Below, piece by piece: positions 51,990 through 62,625 of a DNA stretch of 64,000 nucleotides; position 1 is the first letter of the stretch; every line of letters starts with the position of its first letter. The stretch covers positions 62,001-126,000 of the forward strand of contig NZ_LMDB01000036.1 of the NCBI RefSeq assembly GCF_001425005.1, read 5' to 3'. The notes beneath the pieces were generated by a model that made no database searches, had not been told where the DNA came from, and saw only the letters and a list, made by a program, of their open reading frames with translations. The DNA comes from Duganella sp. Root336D2 (GTDB lineage Bacteria; Pseudomonadota; Gammaproteobacteria; Burkholderiales; Burkholderiaceae_D). The translations under genes and the position numbers were made by a program.

Positions 51990-52135
51990 TCATTGGGGAG
52001 TAGCCTCTCCTCCACCTCCGGAGGAGGCATATGTCAACACACTTGGCCCACAGGCCATGGCATATGCGGTCCCATACTTGGCAAGACCTTTGACCACAGC
52101 GCCGCCGATTTTAGGCCGGGGGCGTGCTGTGGTCA
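51990..52135 (+). ncRNA. yybP-ykoY (manganese) riboswitch
   Basis: The two conserved sequence parts of this class are present: GGGGAGTAG near the 5' end (51995-52003) and GCAAGACCTTTGACC on the far side (52081-52095), with GTCAACA between them. Next, TGACCACAGC (52091-52100) and GCTGTGGTCA (52126-52135) form a perfect 10-bp stem that overlaps the aptamer's 3' part and can act as the switching helix, probably controlling translation since no T-run follows. It precedes a manganese-exporter-type gene, the classical target of Mn2+-sensing yybP-ykoY RNAs. Confidence 0.85.
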
Positions 52136-52164
52136 TTCGTCCGTGCCCGGCCTGGATTAAAACA

Positions 52165-52743
52165 ATGGATTCCCTCCTCGTCTCAACCGGTGTAGTTGCG
52201 CTGGCCGAAATCGGCGACAAGACCCAGCTGCTGGCCTTCCTGCTTGCCGCCCGCTTCAAAAAGCCGCTGCCGATCATCGCCGGCATCTTCATTGCCACCA
52301 TTTTCAACCACGGCCTGGCCGGCGCGCTTGGCGCCTGGATCACCTCCCTGCTCACGCCCGAAGTGCTGCGCTGGGTGCTGGGCCTGTCCTTCCTCGGCAT
52401 GGCCGCCTGGACCCTGGTGCCGGACAAGATCGAGGACGATGAAACCAATATCGCCGGCCGTTTCGGCGTCTTCGGCGCTACCCTGGTCACCTTCTTCCTG
52501 GCCGAGATGGGCGACAAGACGCAGGTCGCCACCGTGGCCATGGCCGCCCACTACCCGGACCCGCTGATGGTGGTGGCCGGCACCACGCTCGGCATGCTGA
52601 TCGCCGACGTGCCGGCGGTTTTCGCGGGCGATAAACTGGCCGCGAAAATTCCCCTCAAGCTGGTGCACGGCATCGCCGCCGCCATGTTCGCGGCCCTTGG
52701 CCTGGCGACCCTGCTCGGCATGGGCGCCCGCTTCGGGCTGTAA
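52165..52743 (+). CDS. GDT1/UPF0016 family manganese exporter
   Basis: 192-aa membrane protein with six helices in two halves, each with the family signature: EIGDKTQ (15-21) and EMGDKTQ about 95 residues later. Such proteins (TMEM165/GDT1/MneA) exchange Mn2+ or Ca2+ for protons; bacterial ones relieve manganese stress. The riboswitch directly upstream supports Mn2+ control. The frame is open upstream through the riboswitch, but the ATG at 52165 is the family start. Confidence 0.93.
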   Translation: MDSLLVSTGVVALAEIGDKTQLLAFLLAARFKKPLPIIAGIFIATIFNHGLAGALGAWITSLLTPEVLRWVLGLSFLGMAAWTLVPDKIEDDETNIAGRFGVFGATLVTFFLAEMGDKTQVATVAMAAHYPDPLMVVAGTTLGMLIADVPAVFAGDKLAAKIPLKLVHGIAAAMFAALGLATLLGMGARFGL

Positions 52744-52779
52744 GCGCTACAATCGCCTCTTTCCCCCGGAGGTGATGCC

Positions 52780-53763
52780 ATGATGCGTGCGATCGAAATC
52801 CAGAAACCCGGCGCGGCCGATGTGCTGCGTTTGTGCGAGCGCCCGCTGCCGGTGGCGAAGGAGGGCGAGCTGCGCATCCGCGTGCACGCGGCCGGCATCA
52901 ACCGGCCGGACGTGTTCCAGCGCATGGGCAGCTACGCGCCGCCGCCTGGCGCCACCGATATCCCAGGCCTGGAAGTGGCGGGGGAGATCGTCGATGGCGA
53001 CCTGGCTGCCAGCGGATTCAAGATCGGCGACATGGTGTGCGCCCTGGTGCAGGGCGGCGGCTACGCGGAATACGTGACGGCTCCCGTGGAGCAGGTGCTG
53101 CCGGTGCCGCGCGGCCTGTCGCCGCTGGAGGCAGCCTCGCTGCCGGAGACTTTCTTCACCGTCTGGAGCAACGTCTTCGACCGCGCCGGGCTGGGCCGGG
53201 GCGAGACCCTGCTGGTGCAGGGCGGGACCTCGGGCATTGGCGTGACGGCGATCCAGCTCGCGCGGGCGCTTGGCCACCGCGTGTTCGCCACGGCGGGCAG
53301 CGATGAGAAGGCGCGGGCGTGCGAAGCGCTGGGGGCGGCGCGCGGCATCAATTACCGCACCGAGGATTTCGCGGCGGTAGTGCGCGAACTGACCGGCGAT
53401 ACCGGCGTCGACGTGATCCTCGACATGGTGGGCGGCGACTACCTGCCGCGCGAGATCAGTTGCCTGGCCGATGATGGCCGCATTGCCATCATCGCGCTGC
53501 TGGGCGGTGCCAAGGGCACGCTGGACATGGGGCAGGTGCTGAAGCGCCGCCTGACCATTACCGGCTCCACGCTGCGTCCGCGCTCGGTCGCCTTCAAGGG
53601 CGCCATCGCGCGCCAGCTGCGCGAAAAAGCCTGGCCGCTGATCGAGGCAGGCGATATCAAGCCTGTCATTTATGAGAGCTTCCCGCTGGAGCAGGCCGCC
53701 AAGGCGCATGCGCTGATGGAGAGCAGCAACCATGTGGGCAAGATCATGCTGCAGGTAATTTAA
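52780..53763 (+). CDS. NAD(P)H-quinone oxidoreductase, zeta-crystallin/PIG3-type
   Basis: 327-aa medium-chain dehydrogenase/reductase without the structural-zinc cysteine cluster. GINRPDVFQRMGSYAPPPGA is typical of the quinone oxidoreductase branch, and the Rossmann motif VQGGTSGIGVTAIQLARALG binds NADPH. GGAGGTG ribosome site. It precedes tpiA-secG-nuo, its usual neighbourhood in Burkholderiales as far as I know. Confidence 0.92.
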   Translation: MMRAIEIQKPGAADVLRLCERPLPVAKEGELRIRVHAAGINRPDVFQRMGSYAPPPGATDIPGLEVAGEIVDGDLAASGFKIGDMVCALVQGGGYAEYVTAPVEQVLPVPRGLSPLEAASLPETFFTVWSNVFDRAGLGRGETLLVQGGTSGIGVTAIQLARALGHRVFATAGSDEKARACEALGAARGINYRTEDFAAVVRELTGDTGVDVILDMVGGDYLPREISCLADDGRIAIIALLGGAKGTLDMGQVLKRRLTITGSTLRPRSVAFKGAIARQLREKAWPLIEAGDIKPVIYESFPLEQAAKAHALMESSNHVGKIMLQVI

Positions 53764-53769
53764 GGCCCG

Positions 53770-54159
53770 TCAATCGAAGGCGGAGGCAACTGCCGCCGCC
53801 AGCCAGCCAAGGAATATCGTGGCGGCGGCGAGGATGCTCATCAAGAGCCAATAAATGCCGCCGGCATAGCCGGCCTGCGGCAGCTTGATCATGCCGAACA
53901 TGGCCCCGGTTGCCGCAAGCGGCAGCAGGAGCAGGGCGCCTACCAGGTAATGGCGAAATTCGCGCTTGCCTGGCCCGTGGCGCCGGTCCATGCAAAGCTG
54001 TGCCAGTAATGCCCATGCAAGGATCAGGGTGCAGACGGTCGCCAGCAGGGCGAGGCTGCCGGACCCGTTGTCAGCAGCCAACGCTATTGCGCCGGCAATA
54101 ATGGAGAGCGGCAGTGCCAGGGTAAAGCCGAAAGAGATGTCAAAAATATTATTTTTCAT
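53770..54159 (-). CDS. Hypothetical four-helix membrane protein
   Basis: 129 aa with four hydrophobic segments (FGFTLALPLSIIAGAIALA, LALLATVCTLILAWALLAQL, YLVGALLLLPLAATGAMFGM, IYWLLMSILAAATIFLGWLAAA). A basic cytoplasmic loop, MDRRHGPGKREFRH, separates helices 2 and 3. No family recognised; possibly an uncharacterised small inner-membrane protein. It is divergent from tpiA, with the tpiA promoter between. Confidence 0.72.
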   Translation of the reverse strand: MKNNIFDISFGFTLALPLSIIAGAIALAADNGSGSLALLATVCTLILAWALLAQLCMDRRHGPGKREFRHYLVGALLLLPLAATGAMFGMIKLPQAGYAGGIYWLLMSILAAATIFLGWLAAAVASAFD

Positions 54160-54178
54160 AGGGCGCGGAGTCTAGCGT

Positions 54179-54208
54179 TTGACCCGACTTTAAGGCGCAC
54201 GCTACAAT
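54179..54208 (+). promoter_or_regulatory. Sigma-70 promoter of tpiA
   Basis: -35 TTGACC (54179-54184) and -10 TACAAT (54203-54208), separated by 18 bp, 26 nt upstream of the tpiA ATG. Both hexamers are near consensus. Confidence 0.7.
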
Positions 54209-54234
54209 TACGGGTTATTAAAAATTAAGCTACT

Positions 54235-54981
54235 ATGCGCCGCAAACTCGTCATCGGTAACTGGAAAATGAACGGCAGCCTTGCCGCCAACACTACCCTG
54301 TTGGCAGGTATCAAGGCTGGCCTGGGTGATGCAAAGGCCGATACCGCGGTCTGCGTCCCAGCCCCGTATCTGGCACAATGTCAGGCTGAACTCACCGGCA
54401 GCGCGCTTGCCTGGGGTTCGCAGGATGTGTCCGCCCATGCGTCGGGCGCCTTCACGGGCGAGATCTCGGCAGCGATGCTGCTCGATTTCGGCAGCAAATT
54501 CGCCCTCGTCGGTCACTCCGAGCGCCGCTCCTATCACAAGGAAAGCAGCGCCCTGGTCGCCCAGAAGGCGCTGGCTGCCGTGAACGCCGGCCTGGTGCCG
54601 GTGGTTTGCGTCGGCGAGACGCTGGACCAGCGCGATGCCGGCAAGACCGCCGATGTGGTGGGCGAGCAGCTGGATGCCGTGCTGGAGGTGCTGGGCGCCG
54701 GGCAGCTGGCAAAGATTGTGCTGGCGTACGAGCCCGTCTGGGCGATCGGCACCGGCAAGACCGCCACCCCGGAAATGGCGCAGGAAGTGCATGCACTGCT
54801 GCGCGCCCGGGTGGCGCAGAAGGATGCGGCGTCTGCCGCCGGCATGCAGATCCTGTATGGCGGCAGCATGAAGCCGGACAACGCCAAGGAATTGTTGGCC
54901 CAGCCGGATATCGATGGCGGCCTGATTGGCGGTGCGGCACTGAAGGCGGCGGATTTCCTCGCCATCATCGCTGCTGCATAA
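54235..54981 (+). CDS. tpiA: Triosephosphate isomerase
   Basis: 248 aa; interconverts dihydroxyacetone phosphate and glyceraldehyde 3-phosphate in glycolysis. N9-W-K11 of the first strand (NWKMNG), catalytic H94 (VGHSERR), catalytic E166 ([11 protein letters not shown]) and the phosphate loop LYGGSMKP are all present. Complete, normal length. Short spacing (30 nt) to secG suggests co-transcription from the promoter upstream of tpiA. Confidence 0.97.
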   Translation: MRRKLVIGNWKMNGSLAANTTLLAGIKAGLGDAKADTAVCVPAPYLAQCQAELTGSALAWGSQDVSAHASGAFTGEISAAMLLDFGSKFALVGHSERRSYHKESSALVAQKALAAVNAGLVPVVCVGETLDQRDAGKTADVVGEQLDAVLEVLGAGQLAKIVLAYEPVWAIGTGKTATPEMAQEVHALLRARVAQKDAASAAGMQILYGGSMKPDNAKELLAQPDIDGGLIGGAALKAADFLAIIAAA

Positions 54982-55011
54982 GCAGGACAATTTTATTATT
55001 TAAGGAATAGC

Positions 55012-55470
55012 ATGAACTCTTTGTTCAATCTGGTTATCGTAGTGCAGGTCATTTCCGCCGTGGCGATCATCGGCCTGGTATTGCTGCAGCATGGCAAGGG
55101 TGCCGATATGGGCGCGGCCTTCGGCTCGGGCGCTTCCGGCAGCCTGTTTGGCGCCTCCGGCTCCTCCAACTTCCTGTCGAAGTCGACCGCACTGGCGGCG
55201 GCGATTTTCTTCGGCGCCACCCTGGGCCTGTCGGTCCTGGCCAGCAAGGGCAATGTTTCGGCCGGCGCCGGCGTGATGGATAACGTCAAGGCTCCAGCAG
55301 CGGCACCTGCGCCAGTCGCCGGCGCGGCAGCGATCCCTTCCGCCGCTCCAGCGCCTGCTCCTGCTGCTCCAGCGGCTGCAACCCCGGCCCCGGTTGAGGC
55401 TCCAGCTGCATCCGCACCGGCTGCTTCGGCGCCTGCGGCAGCCGCTCCGGCTGCTTCGCCAGCGAAGTAA
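55012..55470 (+). CDS. secG: Preprotein translocase subunit SecG
   Basis: 152 aa. The first 80 residues are SecG: helix VVQVISAVAIIGLVLLQHGKGADMGAAFG, the loop with GSLFGASGSSNFLSKST and a second helix (AAAIFFGATLGLSVLAS). The last 60 residues are an Ala/Pro low-complexity tail (APAPAAPAAATPAPVEAPAA), a common betaproteobacterial extension. SecG assists SecYE in export. GGAA site before ATG. Confidence 0.95.
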   Translation: MNSLFNLVIVVQVISAVAIIGLVLLQHGKGADMGAAFGSGASGSLFGASGSSNFLSKSTALAAAIFFGATLGLSVLASKGNVSAGAGVMDNVKAPAAAPAPVAGAAAIPSAAPAPAPAAPAAATPAPVEAPAASAPAASAPAAAAPAASPAK

Positions 55471-55565
55471 AACTGGCAACTTTGAACTTTTTGCCGTTTT
55501 TCTTCTTGATTGTGCGCAATGTGCATTAACAAAGCGACGATCACAGTGTAGAATAGCGGCCTATT

Positions 55566-55650
55566 GCCGACGTGGTGAAATTGGTAGACACGCTATCTTG
55601 AGGGGGTAGTGGCGCAAGCTGTACGAGTTCGAGTCTCGTCGTCGGCACCA
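55566..55650 (+). tRNA. tRNA-Leu, anticodon GAG
   Basis: 85 nt with encoded CCA. The acceptor stem GCCGACG pairs with CGTCGGC; the anticodon stem CTATC/GGTAG closes the loop TTGAGGG with GAG at 55600-55602. A variable arm (TGGCGCAAGC region) is present as in class II tRNAs, and the T-loop is GTTCGAGTC. Reads CUC and CUU codons. It sits between secG and nuoA. Confidence 0.97.
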
Positions 55651-55664
55651 AAAAAGATCAAAAG

Positions 55665-55712
55665 CCAGCAGGTCGTTTGAATCATAGATTCAGTGGCTTA
55701 GCTGGTTTTTTT
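55665..55712 (+). terminator. Probable terminator after tRNA-Leu
   Basis: CCAGC (55665-55669) and GCTGG (55701-55705) flank an inner inverted repeat TGAATC-ATA-GATTCA and are followed by seven T. The outer stem is only 5 bp but the T tract is good. It lies between the tRNA and the complex I genes. Confidence 0.6.
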
Positions 55713-55792
55713 ACGAGGATGTGTCGTTTGATCCTGGTCTCAGCATTAAGTGATTGGGGTCGAGCGTATTTCAATAAAGCTGCTTACCCATC

Positions 55793-56152
55793 GTGAACCT
55801 CGAAAATTACTTCCCCGTCCTGTTGTTCCTTCTCGTCGGCATTGGTGTCGGCGTAGTCCCGCAAGTGCTGGGCCATATCCTTGGCCCGAACAAGCCTGAT
55901 GCGGCCAAGCTTTCCCCATTCGAGTGCGGCTTCGAAGCTTTCGAAGACGCGCGCATGAAATTCGACGTGCGTTACTACCTCGTCGCAATTCTGTTCATTC
56001 TGTTCGACCTTGAAACTGCATTCTTCTTCCCATGGGGCGTCTCCATGCGTGAACTGGGCTGGCAGGGTTACGTGACGATGATGGTGTTCATCGCCGAATT
56101 CGTGGTCGGTTTTTGGTATATCTGGAAGAAAGGTGCCCTTGATTGGGAATAA
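55793..56152 (+). CDS. nuoA: NADH-quinone oxidoreductase subunit A
   Basis: 119-aa membrane subunit with three helices. Conserved segments: the loop [41 protein letters not shown], which carries the C and the glutamates near the quinone channel. Starts at GTG; no other good start nearby. First gene of the nuo operon, three nucleotides before nuoB. Confidence 0.96.
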   Translation: MNLENYFPVLLFLLVGIGVGVVPQVLGHILGPNKPDAAKLSPFECGFEAFEDARMKFDVRYYLVAILFILFDLETAFFFPWGVSMRELGWQGYVTMMVFIAEFVVGFWYIWKKGALDWE

Positions 56153-56155
56153 GCC

Positions 56156-56632
56156 ATGTCTATTGAAGGCGTATTTAACGAAGGCTTCATCACCACTACC
56201 TTTGATACGGTAATCAACTGGGCGCGTACGGGTTCGATGTACCCGATGACGTTCGGTCTGGCTTGCTGTGCAGTGGAGATGATGCATGCTGGTGCTGCCC
56301 GTTACGACCTGGAGCGTTTCGGTTTCATGTTCCGTCCGTCGCCACGTCAGTCCGACGTGATGATCGTGGCAGGCACCCTGTGCAACAAGATGGCCCCTGC
56401 GCTGCGCAAGGTCTACGACCAGATGCCGGATCCGCGCTGGGTGATCTCCATGGGTTCCTGCGCCAACGGCGGCGGCTACTACCACTACTCGTACTCCGTG
56501 GTGCGCGGTTGCGACCGTATCGTGCCGGTCGACGTGTACGTGCCGGGCTGCCCGCCGACTGCGGAAGCACTGCTGTACGGCATCCTGCAGCTGCATAACA
56601 AGATCAAGAAGACCAACACGATCGCGCGGTAA
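56156..56632 (+). CDS. nuoB: NADH-quinone oxidoreductase subunit B
   Basis: 158 aa; holds cluster N2, which passes electrons to ubiquinone. The tandem cysteines of [11 protein letters not shown] and the later cysteines in [21 protein letters not shown] and [17 protein letters not shown] are all present. Normal length. Confidence 0.97.
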   Translation: MSIEGVFNEGFITTTFDTVINWARTGSMYPMTFGLACCAVEMMHAGAARYDLERFGFMFRPSPRQSDVMIVAGTLCNKMAPALRKVYDQMPDPRWVISMGSCANGGGYYHYSYSVVRGCDRIVPVDVYVPGCPPTAEALLYGILQLHNKIKKTNTIAR

Positions 56633-56638
56633 GACCTT

Positions 56639-57229
56639 ATGAACACACATCTGCAAACACTGGTCTCCGCCCTCGAGCAAAAGCTGGGCGAGCGGGCCTC
56701 CATCGTCATCGCGCTGGGCGAAGTGACGATTACAGTCAAATCTGGGGACTACTACCAGGTAATGCAAGAGCTGCGCGACGACGCAGCTTTGCGTTTTGAT
56801 ACGCTGATCGACTTGTGCGGCGTTGACTACTCGACCTACGGTGAAGGCACCTGGGACGGCCTGCGCTTCGCAGCCGTGACCCACCTGCTGTCCGTGGAAA
56901 AAAACTGGCGCCTGCGCGTGCGCGTGTTCGCGTCGGACGAAGACTTGCCTATCGTGGCCTCCGTGACCACGATCTGGCGCGCCGCCAACTGGTTCGAGCG
57001 CGAAGCGTTCGACCTGTTCGGCATTATTTTCGAAGGCCACAACGACCTGCGCCGCATCCTGACCGACTATGGTTTCATCGGCCACCCATTCCGCAAGGAC
57101 TTCCCAGTGTCGGGCTACGTTGAAATGCGCTATGACCAGGAACAGAAGCGCGTTGTCTATCAGCCTGTGACCATCGAGCCGCGCGAAAACGTGCCGCGCG
57201 TGATCCGCGAAGAAAACTACGGGAAGTAA
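56639..57229 (+). CDS. nuoC: NADH-quinone oxidoreductase subunit C
   Basis: 196 aa; peripheral-arm subunit without cofactors. Signature [44 protein letters not shown] is complete. Separate from nuoD, whereas E. coli has a fused nuoCD, as usual in betaproteobacteria. Confidence 0.97.
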   Translation: MNTHLQTLVSALEQKLGERASIVIALGEVTITVKSGDYYQVMQELRDDAALRFDTLIDLCGVDYSTYGEGTWDGLRFAAVTHLLSVEKNWRLRVRVFASDEDLPIVASVTTIWRAANWFEREAFDLFGIIFEGHNDLRRILTDYGFIGHPFRKDFPVSGYVEMRYDQEQKRVVYQPVTIEPRENVPRVIREENYGK

Positions 57230-57232
57230 GAA

Positions 57233-58486
57233 ATGGCTGAAATTAAGAATTACACCCTGAACTTTGGTCCGCAGCACCCTGCAGCGCACGGCGTGCTGCG
57301 CCTGGTGCTGGAGCTGGACGGTGAAGTGATCCAGCGCGCCGATCCGCATATCGGCCTGCTGCACCGCGCTACCGAAAAGCTGGCCGAACAGAAGACCTAC
57401 CTGCAATCCGTGCCTTACATGGATCGCCTGGACTACGTGTCCATGATGTCCAACGAGCACGCCTACGTGATGGCGATCGAGAAGCTGCTGGGCCTGGAAG
57501 TGCCGGTGCGCGCGCAGTACATCCGCGTGATGTTCGACGAAATCACCCGCCTGCTGAACCACCTGCTGTGGCTGGGCGCGCACGCGCTGGACGTGGGCGC
57601 AATGGGCCCGTTCCTGTACGCTTTCCGCGACCGCGAAGACCTGATGGACTGCTACGAAGCCGTTTCCGGCGCGCGTATGCACGCGGCCTACTACCGCCCG
57701 GGCGGCGTGTATCGCGACCTGCCGGACTCGATGCCGCAGTACAAGGCATCGCTGATCCGCAACGCGAAAGCGCTGGCCGAGCGTAACGAAAACCGCCAGG
57801 GTTCCCTGCTGGACTTCGTGGAAGACTTCACCAAGCGCTTCCCGACCTATGTCGACGAATACGAGACCCTGCTGACCGACAACCGTATCTGGAAACAGCG
57901 TACCGTCGGCGTGGGCGTGGTGTCGCCGGAAGATGCGAAGGCCATGGGCTTCACCGGCGCCATGCTGCGCGGCTCGGGCATCGCCTGGGACGTGCGCAAG
58001 AAGCAGCCGTACGAAGTCTATGACAAGATGGACTTCGACATCCCGATCGGCACCAACGGCGACTGCTACGACCGCTACCTGGTGCGTATCGAAGAGATGC
58101 GCCAGTCGAACAAGATCATCAAACAGTGCGTCGCATGGCTGAAAGCCAATCCGGGTCCTGTCATGACCAGCAACCGCAAGGTCGCTCCGCCTAACCGCGT
58201 GGACATGAAGACCAATATGGAATCGCTGATCCACCACTTCAAGCTGTTCACCGAAGGCTTCCACGTGCCGCCGGGCGAAGCGTACAGCGCGGTGGAACAC
58301 CCGAAAGGCGAATTCGGCATCTACCTGATCTCCGATGGCGCCAACAAGCCATACCGTATGAAGATCCGTGCACCGGGCTTTGCCCACCTGCAGGGGCTGG
58401 ACGAAATGTCGCGCGGCCACATGATCGCCGACGCCGTGACCATCATCGGTACCCAGGACATCGTTTTCGGTGAAATCGACCGCTAA
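57233..58486 (+). CDS. nuoD: NADH-quinone oxidoreductase subunit D
   Basis: 417 aa of the 49-kDa subunit that forms the quinone pocket. [22 protein letters not shown] at the start, [14 protein letters not shown], and the C-terminal [38 protein letters not shown] are typical. The start is 3 nt after nuoC. Confidence 0.98.
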   Translation: MAEIKNYTLNFGPQHPAAHGVLRLVLELDGEVIQRADPHIGLLHRATEKLAEQKTYLQSVPYMDRLDYVSMMSNEHAYVMAIEKLLGLEVPVRAQYIRVMFDEITRLLNHLLWLGAHALDVGAMGPFLYAFRDREDLMDCYEAVSGARMHAAYYRPGGVYRDLPDSMPQYKASLIRNAKALAERNENRQGSLLDFVEDFTKRFPTYVDEYETLLTDNRIWKQRTVGVGVVSPEDAKAMGFTGAMLRGSGIAWDVRKKQPYEVYDKMDFDIPIGTNGDCYDRYLVRIEEMRQSNKIIKQCVAWLKANPGPVMTSNRKVAPPNRVDMKTNMESLIHHFKLFTEGFHVPPGEAYSAVEHPKGEFGIYLISDGANKPYRMKIRAPGFAHLQGLDEMSRGHMIADAVTIIGTQDIVFGEIDR

Positions 58487-58495
58487 GGGCAAGAA

Positions 58496-58987
58496 ATGCT
58501 GTTATCCCAAGAATGCTATAAAAAAATCGACCGCGAGTTGGCCAAGTATCCGGCCGACCAGCGCCAGTCGGCCGTGATGGCCTCGCTGGCCCACGCCCAG
58601 GTTGAACTGGGCTGGCTGTCGCCAGAAACCATGAAGGAAATCGCGGACTACATCCGCATGCCGGCCATCGCCGTGCAGGAAGTTGCGACTTTCTACAATA
58701 TGTACAACCTGAAGCCGGTCGGCAAGCACAAGATCACCGTGTGCACCAACCTGCCTTGCGCACTGTCGGGCGGCGTGAAAGCTGCCGAGCACCTGAAGGC
58801 CAAACTGGGCATCGACTTCCGCGGCACCACCGAAGACGGTGCGTTCACGCTGATGGAAGGGGAGTGCATGGGCGCCTGCGGCGACGCACCGGTACTGCTG
58901 GTCAATAACCACCGCATGTGTTCCCACATGAGCAACGACAAACTGGACTCATTGATAAATGAGCTGAACCACGGAGTGGCGGAATGA
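58496..58987 (+). CDS. nuoE: NADH-quinone oxidoreductase subunit E
   Basis: 163 aa, 24-kDa subunit of the dehydrogenase module. Thioredoxin-like fold with 2Fe-2S cysteines in VCTNLPC and [11 protein letters not shown]. Overlaps nuoF by 4 bp (ATGA). Works with nuoF and nuoG in accepting electrons from NADH. Confidence 0.97.
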   Translation: MLLSQECYKKIDRELAKYPADQRQSAVMASLAHAQVELGWLSPETMKEIADYIRMPAIAVQEVATFYNMYNLKPVGKHKITVCTNLPCALSGGVKAAEHLKAKLGIDFRGTTEDGAFTLMEGECMGACGDAPVLLVNNHRMCSHMSNDKLDSLINELNHGVAE

Positions 58988-60282
58988 CCTCCCTGCACGA
59001 TCGACACATCAATCCGCTGATCCTGAAGGATCTGAACGGCGACAACTGGCGCCTGGCCGACTACGTCAAACGCGGTGGTTACTCCGCGCTGCGCCGCATC
59101 ATCGAAGAGAAGATCGCGCCGGAAGCGATCATCGCCGATTTGAAGACCTCCGGCCTGCGCGGCCGCGGCGGTGCGGGTTTCCCGACCGGCCTGAAATGGT
59201 CCTTCATGCCGCGCCAGTTCCCTGGCCAGAAATACCTCGTCTGCAACACCGACGAAGGCGAACCGGGTACGTTCAAGGACCGCGACATCATTCGCTACAA
59301 TCCGCATTCGCTGATCGAAGGCATGGCCATCGGCGCCTACGCGATGGGCATCACCGTGGGCTACAACTACATCCACGGCGAGATCTTCCAGGACTACCTG
59401 CGCTTTGAAGAAGCGCTGGAAGAGGCGCGTGCCGCCGGCTTCCTGGGCGACAAGATCATGGGTTCGGACTTCAGCTTCCAGCTGCACGCCCACCATGGCT
59501 ACGGTGCCTACATCTGCGGCGAAGAAACCGCGCTGCTGGAATCGCTGGAAGGCAAGAAAGGCCAGCCGCGCTTCAAGCCGCCTTTCCCGGCGTCGTTCGG
59601 CCTGTACGGCAAGCCGACCACCATCAACAACACCGAGACTTTCGCGGCCGTTCCGTTCATCCTGAACATCGGCGCCGAAAACTACCTCGGCCTGGGCAAG
59701 CCTAACAACGGCGGCACCAAGATCTTCTCGATCTCGGGCGACGTTGAGCGTCCAGGCAACTACGAAGTCCCGCTCGGCACGCCGTTTGCCAAGCTGATGG
59801 AACTGGCCGGCGGTATGCGCGGCGGCAAGAAGATCAAGGCCGTGATCCCTGGCGGTTCGTCCGCTCCGGTGATCCGCGGCGAGATCATGATGCAGACCGA
59901 CCTCGATTACGATTCGATCGCCAAAGCCGGCTCCATGCTGGGTTCGGGCGCCGTGATCGTGATGGACGAGACGCGCTGCATGGTGAAAGCCCTGGAACGC
60001 CTGTCCTACTTCTACTTTGAAGAGTCGTGCGGCCAGTGCACCCCGTGCCGTGAAGGCACCGGCTGGATGTACCGCATGATCCACCGTATCGAGAACGGCC
60101 AGGGCCGTCCTTCGGACCTGGACATGCTGAATTCCATCGCCGACAACATCCAGGGCCGCACTATCTGCGCGCTGGGCGATGCTGCCGCTATGCCGGTCCG
60201 CGCCTTCGTCAAGCAGTTCCGCGAAGAATTTGAATATCACGTCGAACACAAGCACTGTCTGGTGCCTGTATCGGCTTACTAA
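58984..60282 (+). CDS. nuoF: NADH-quinone oxidoreductase subunit F
   Basis: 432 aa; binds NADH and FMN and carries cluster N3. Visible: the NAD/FMN glycine-rich loop [47 protein letters not shown], and the 4Fe-4S site [11 protein letters not shown]. Complete. Confidence 0.98.
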   Translation: MTSLHDRHINPLILKDLNGDNWRLADYVKRGGYSALRRIIEEKIAPEAIIADLKTSGLRGRGGAGFPTGLKWSFMPRQFPGQKYLVCNTDEGEPGTFKDRDIIRYNPHSLIEGMAIGAYAMGITVGYNYIHGEIFQDYLRFEEALEEARAAGFLGDKIMGSDFSFQLHAHHGYGAYICGEETALLESLEGKKGQPRFKPPFPASFGLYGKPTTINNTETFAAVPFILNIGAENYLGLGKPNNGGTKIFSISGDVERPGNYEVPLGTPFAKLMELAGGMRGGKKIKAVIPGGSSAPVIRGEIMMQTDLDYDSIAKAGSMLGSGAVIVMDETRCMVKALERLSYFYFEESCGQCTPCREGTGWMYRMIHRIENGQGRPSDLDMLNSIADNIQGRTICALGDAAAMPVRAFVKQFREEFEYHVEHKHCLVPVSAY

Positions 60283-60294
60283 GCTGCGATTATC

Positions 60295-62625
60295 ATGGTT
60301 GAAATCGAAATTGACGGCAAAAAGGTAGAAGTCCCTGCGGGTAGCATGGTGATGGACGCCGCCAACAAGCTGGGTACCTACATCCCGCACTTCTGCTATC
60401 ACAAGAAATTGTCGATCGCTGCAAACTGCCGTATGTGCCTGGTCGAAGTTGAGAAGGCGCCCAAGCCTTTGCCAGCATGCGCCACGCCGGTATCGGCTGG
60501 CATGATTGTGAAGTCCGCCTCCGACAAGGCTGTGCAAGCACAGAAGTCGGTGATGGAATTCCTGCTGATTAACCACCCGCTGGATTGCCCGATCTGCGAC
60601 CAGGGCGGTGAGTGCCAGCTGCAGGACTTGGCCGTAGGTTACGGCAAGATGGAGTCCCGCTACGAAGAAGAGAAGCGCGTGGTGCCGCCGAAGGCCGGCA
60701 GCGCGCTGGTGGCGATGGAAGAAATGTCGCGCTGCATCCACTGCACCCGCTGCGTGCGCTTTGGCCAGGAAGTGGCCGGCGTGATGGAGCTGGGCATGCT
60801 GGGCCGCGGCGAGCATTCCGAGATCACCACCTTCGTGGGCGAAGCGGTGAGCTCCGAAATGTCGGGCAATATGATCGACCTGTGCCCGGTCGGCGCGCTG
60901 ACCTCGCGTCCGTTCCGCTACAGCGCCCGTACCTGGGAATTGTCGCGCCGCAAATCGGTCTCCCCGCACGACTCCACCGGCGCCAACCTGATCGTGCAAG
61001 TGAAGCAGGGCTCCGTGAAGCGCGTGCTGCCATTCGAAAACGACGACGTCAACGAATGCTGGATTTCCGACAAGGACCGCTACTCCTACGAAGCGCTGGA
61101 AAGCGCCGAGCGCCTGGCCAAGCCAATGCTGAAGCAGGGCGGCGAATGGAAAGAAGTTGAATGGCAGGTCGCGCTGGAGTACGTGGCGCACGGCCTGAAG
61201 AACATCAAGCATGAACACGGCGCCGACTCGCTGGCCGCATACGCGACCGCGCATTCGACCGTGGAAGAGCTGACCCTGCTGAAGAAGCTGATGCACGGCG
61301 TAGGTTCGGAGAACGTCGACTTCCGCCTGCGCCAGTCCGACTTCGCGCTGGACGGCGAAGTGAAGCCGTGGCTGGGCATGCCGATCGCTGAACTGAGCAC
61401 CCTGCAACGCGTGTTCGTGATCGGTTCCTTCCTGCGCAAGGACCATCCGCTGTTCGCAACCCGCATCCGTGCGGCCGTGAAAGCCGGCGGCAAGCTCTCC
61501 GTGCTGCATGGCTCGAACGACGAAAACCTGATCACCACCGCCAACAAGATCATCGCTGCGCCGACCGACTGGCTGGCCGCGCTGTCCGGCGTGGTTGCCG
61601 CCGTGGCGAAAGCCAAGGGCGTGGCCGCTCCGGCCGGCTTCGAAGGTATTGTCGCTTCCGCGGCAGCCGATGCCGTCGCCGAATCGCTGATCGGCGGCGA
61701 GCGCAAGGCGGTCTTCCTGGGTAACGCCGCAGTGGCGCATCCGCAAGCGTCGAAGCTGCACGCTGCCGCGCAGTGGATCGCGGAACAGACCGGCGCCAAG
61801 CTGGGCTACCTGACCGAAGCTGCCAACACCGTTGGCGGCTACCTGGTTGGCGCCACCGCGAAGAACGCTGCTCCAGCCTTCGCCGTGCAGAAGAAAGCCT
61901 ACGTGCTGCTGAACGCCGAGCCGGAACTGGACGCTGCCAACCCGCAGGCTGCCAAGACCGCGCTGAACGCCGCCGACATGGTGGTCGTGATGTCGGCCTT
62001 CAAGCATGGCATGGACTATGCCGACGTGCTGCTGCCGGTCGCTCCGTTTGCCGAGACTTCCGGTTCCTTCGTCAACGCCGAAGGCCGCCTGCAGTCCTTC
62101 AACGGCACCGTCAAGCCGATGGGCGATGCCCGTCCGGCCTGGAAAGTGCTGCGCGTCCTGGGCAACATCCTGGGCCTGGGCGGTTTCGACTACGAAACTT
62201 CGGAATCGATCCGCGACGAACTGTTCGAAAAGGGCGCCTCCGACCTGTCCGCCAAGCTGTCGAACGTGTCGCGCAAGGCTGCAGTTGCCGGCGTGCCGTT
62301 CACGGCAACCGGCTTGCAGCGCCTGGCCGACGTGCCGATCTACTTCGCTGACGCCATGGCGCGCCGCTCCGGCCCGCTGCAGGCGACTAGCGACGCTGCC
62401 GCGCCTAAAGCCTACCTGTCTACTGCCACCGCGCAGCAGATCGGCGTGAAGGCCGGCGACAAGGTTGAAGTCAAGCAGGGCTCCGGCTTTGCGATCCTGG
62501 AAGCCACCATCGACGCCGGCCTGCCAGCGAACGTGGTGCGCGTGTCCGCCGCCCATGCATCGACTTCGATGCTGGGCGCGATGTTCGGTGACATCACCGT
62601 TGCTAAAGCAGGGGAGGGCAAATAA
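60295..62625 (+). CDS. nuoG: NADH-quinone oxidoreductase subunit G
   Basis: 776 aa. The N-terminus binds a 2Fe-2S cluster (C...[16 protein letters not shown]), then a His-ligated and a 4Fe-4S cluster ([29 protein letters not shown]), followed by a molybdopterin-oxidoreductase-like domain without catalytic cofactor. The last 150 residues form the C-terminal Molydop-binding-type domain. Overlaps nuoH by one base. Confidence 0.97.
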   Translation: MVEIEIDGKKVEVPAGSMVMDAANKLGTYIPHFCYHKKLSIAANCRMCLVEVEKAPKPLPACATPVSAGMIVKSASDKAVQAQKSVMEFLLINHPLDCPICDQGGECQLQDLAVGYGKMESRYEEEKRVVPPKAGSALVAMEEMSRCIHCTRCVRFGQEVAGVMELGMLGRGEHSEITTFVGEAVSSEMSGNMIDLCPVGALTSRPFRYSARTWELSRRKSVSPHDSTGANLIVQVKQGSVKRVLPFENDDVNECWISDKDRYSYEALESAERLAKPMLKQGGEWKEVEWQVALEYVAHGLKNIKHEHGADSLAAYATAHSTVEELTLLKKLMHGVGSENVDFRLRQSDFALDGEVKPWLGMPIAELSTLQRVFVIGSFLRKDHPLFATRIRAAVKAGGKLSVLHGSNDENLITTANKIIAAPTDWLAALSGVVAAVAKAKGVAAPAGFEGIVASAAADAVAESLIGGERKAVFLGNAAVAHPQASKLHAAAQWIAEQTGAKLGYLTEAANTVGGYLVGATAKNAAPAFAVQKKAYVLLNAEPELDAANPQAAKTALNAADMVVVMSAFKHGMDYADVLLPVAPFAETSGSFVNAEGRLQSFNGTVKPMGDARPAWKVLRVLGNILGLGGFDYETSESIRDELFEKGASDLSAKLSNVSRKAAVAGVPFTATGLQRLADVPIYFADAMARRSGPLQATSDAAAPKAYLSTATAQQIGVKAGDKVEVKQGSGFAILEATIDAGLPANVVRVSAAHASTSMLGAMFGDITVAKAGEGK

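Noticed and set aside
52057-52164. Upstream extension of the GDT1 gene start
   Set aside because: These codons lie in the riboswitch; the family N-terminus begins at MDSLLVSTG.
55651-55792. Integration site at the 3' end of tRNA-Leu
   Set aside because: No repeat of the tRNA 3' end and no integrase nearby; complex I genes follow directly as in related genomes.
58693-62556. Very long open frame on the minus strand (over 1200 codons) across nuoE-nuoG
   Set aside because: It is antisense to three clear complex I genes, with His/Gly/Arg-rich translation typical of high-GC antisense frames and no family motif.
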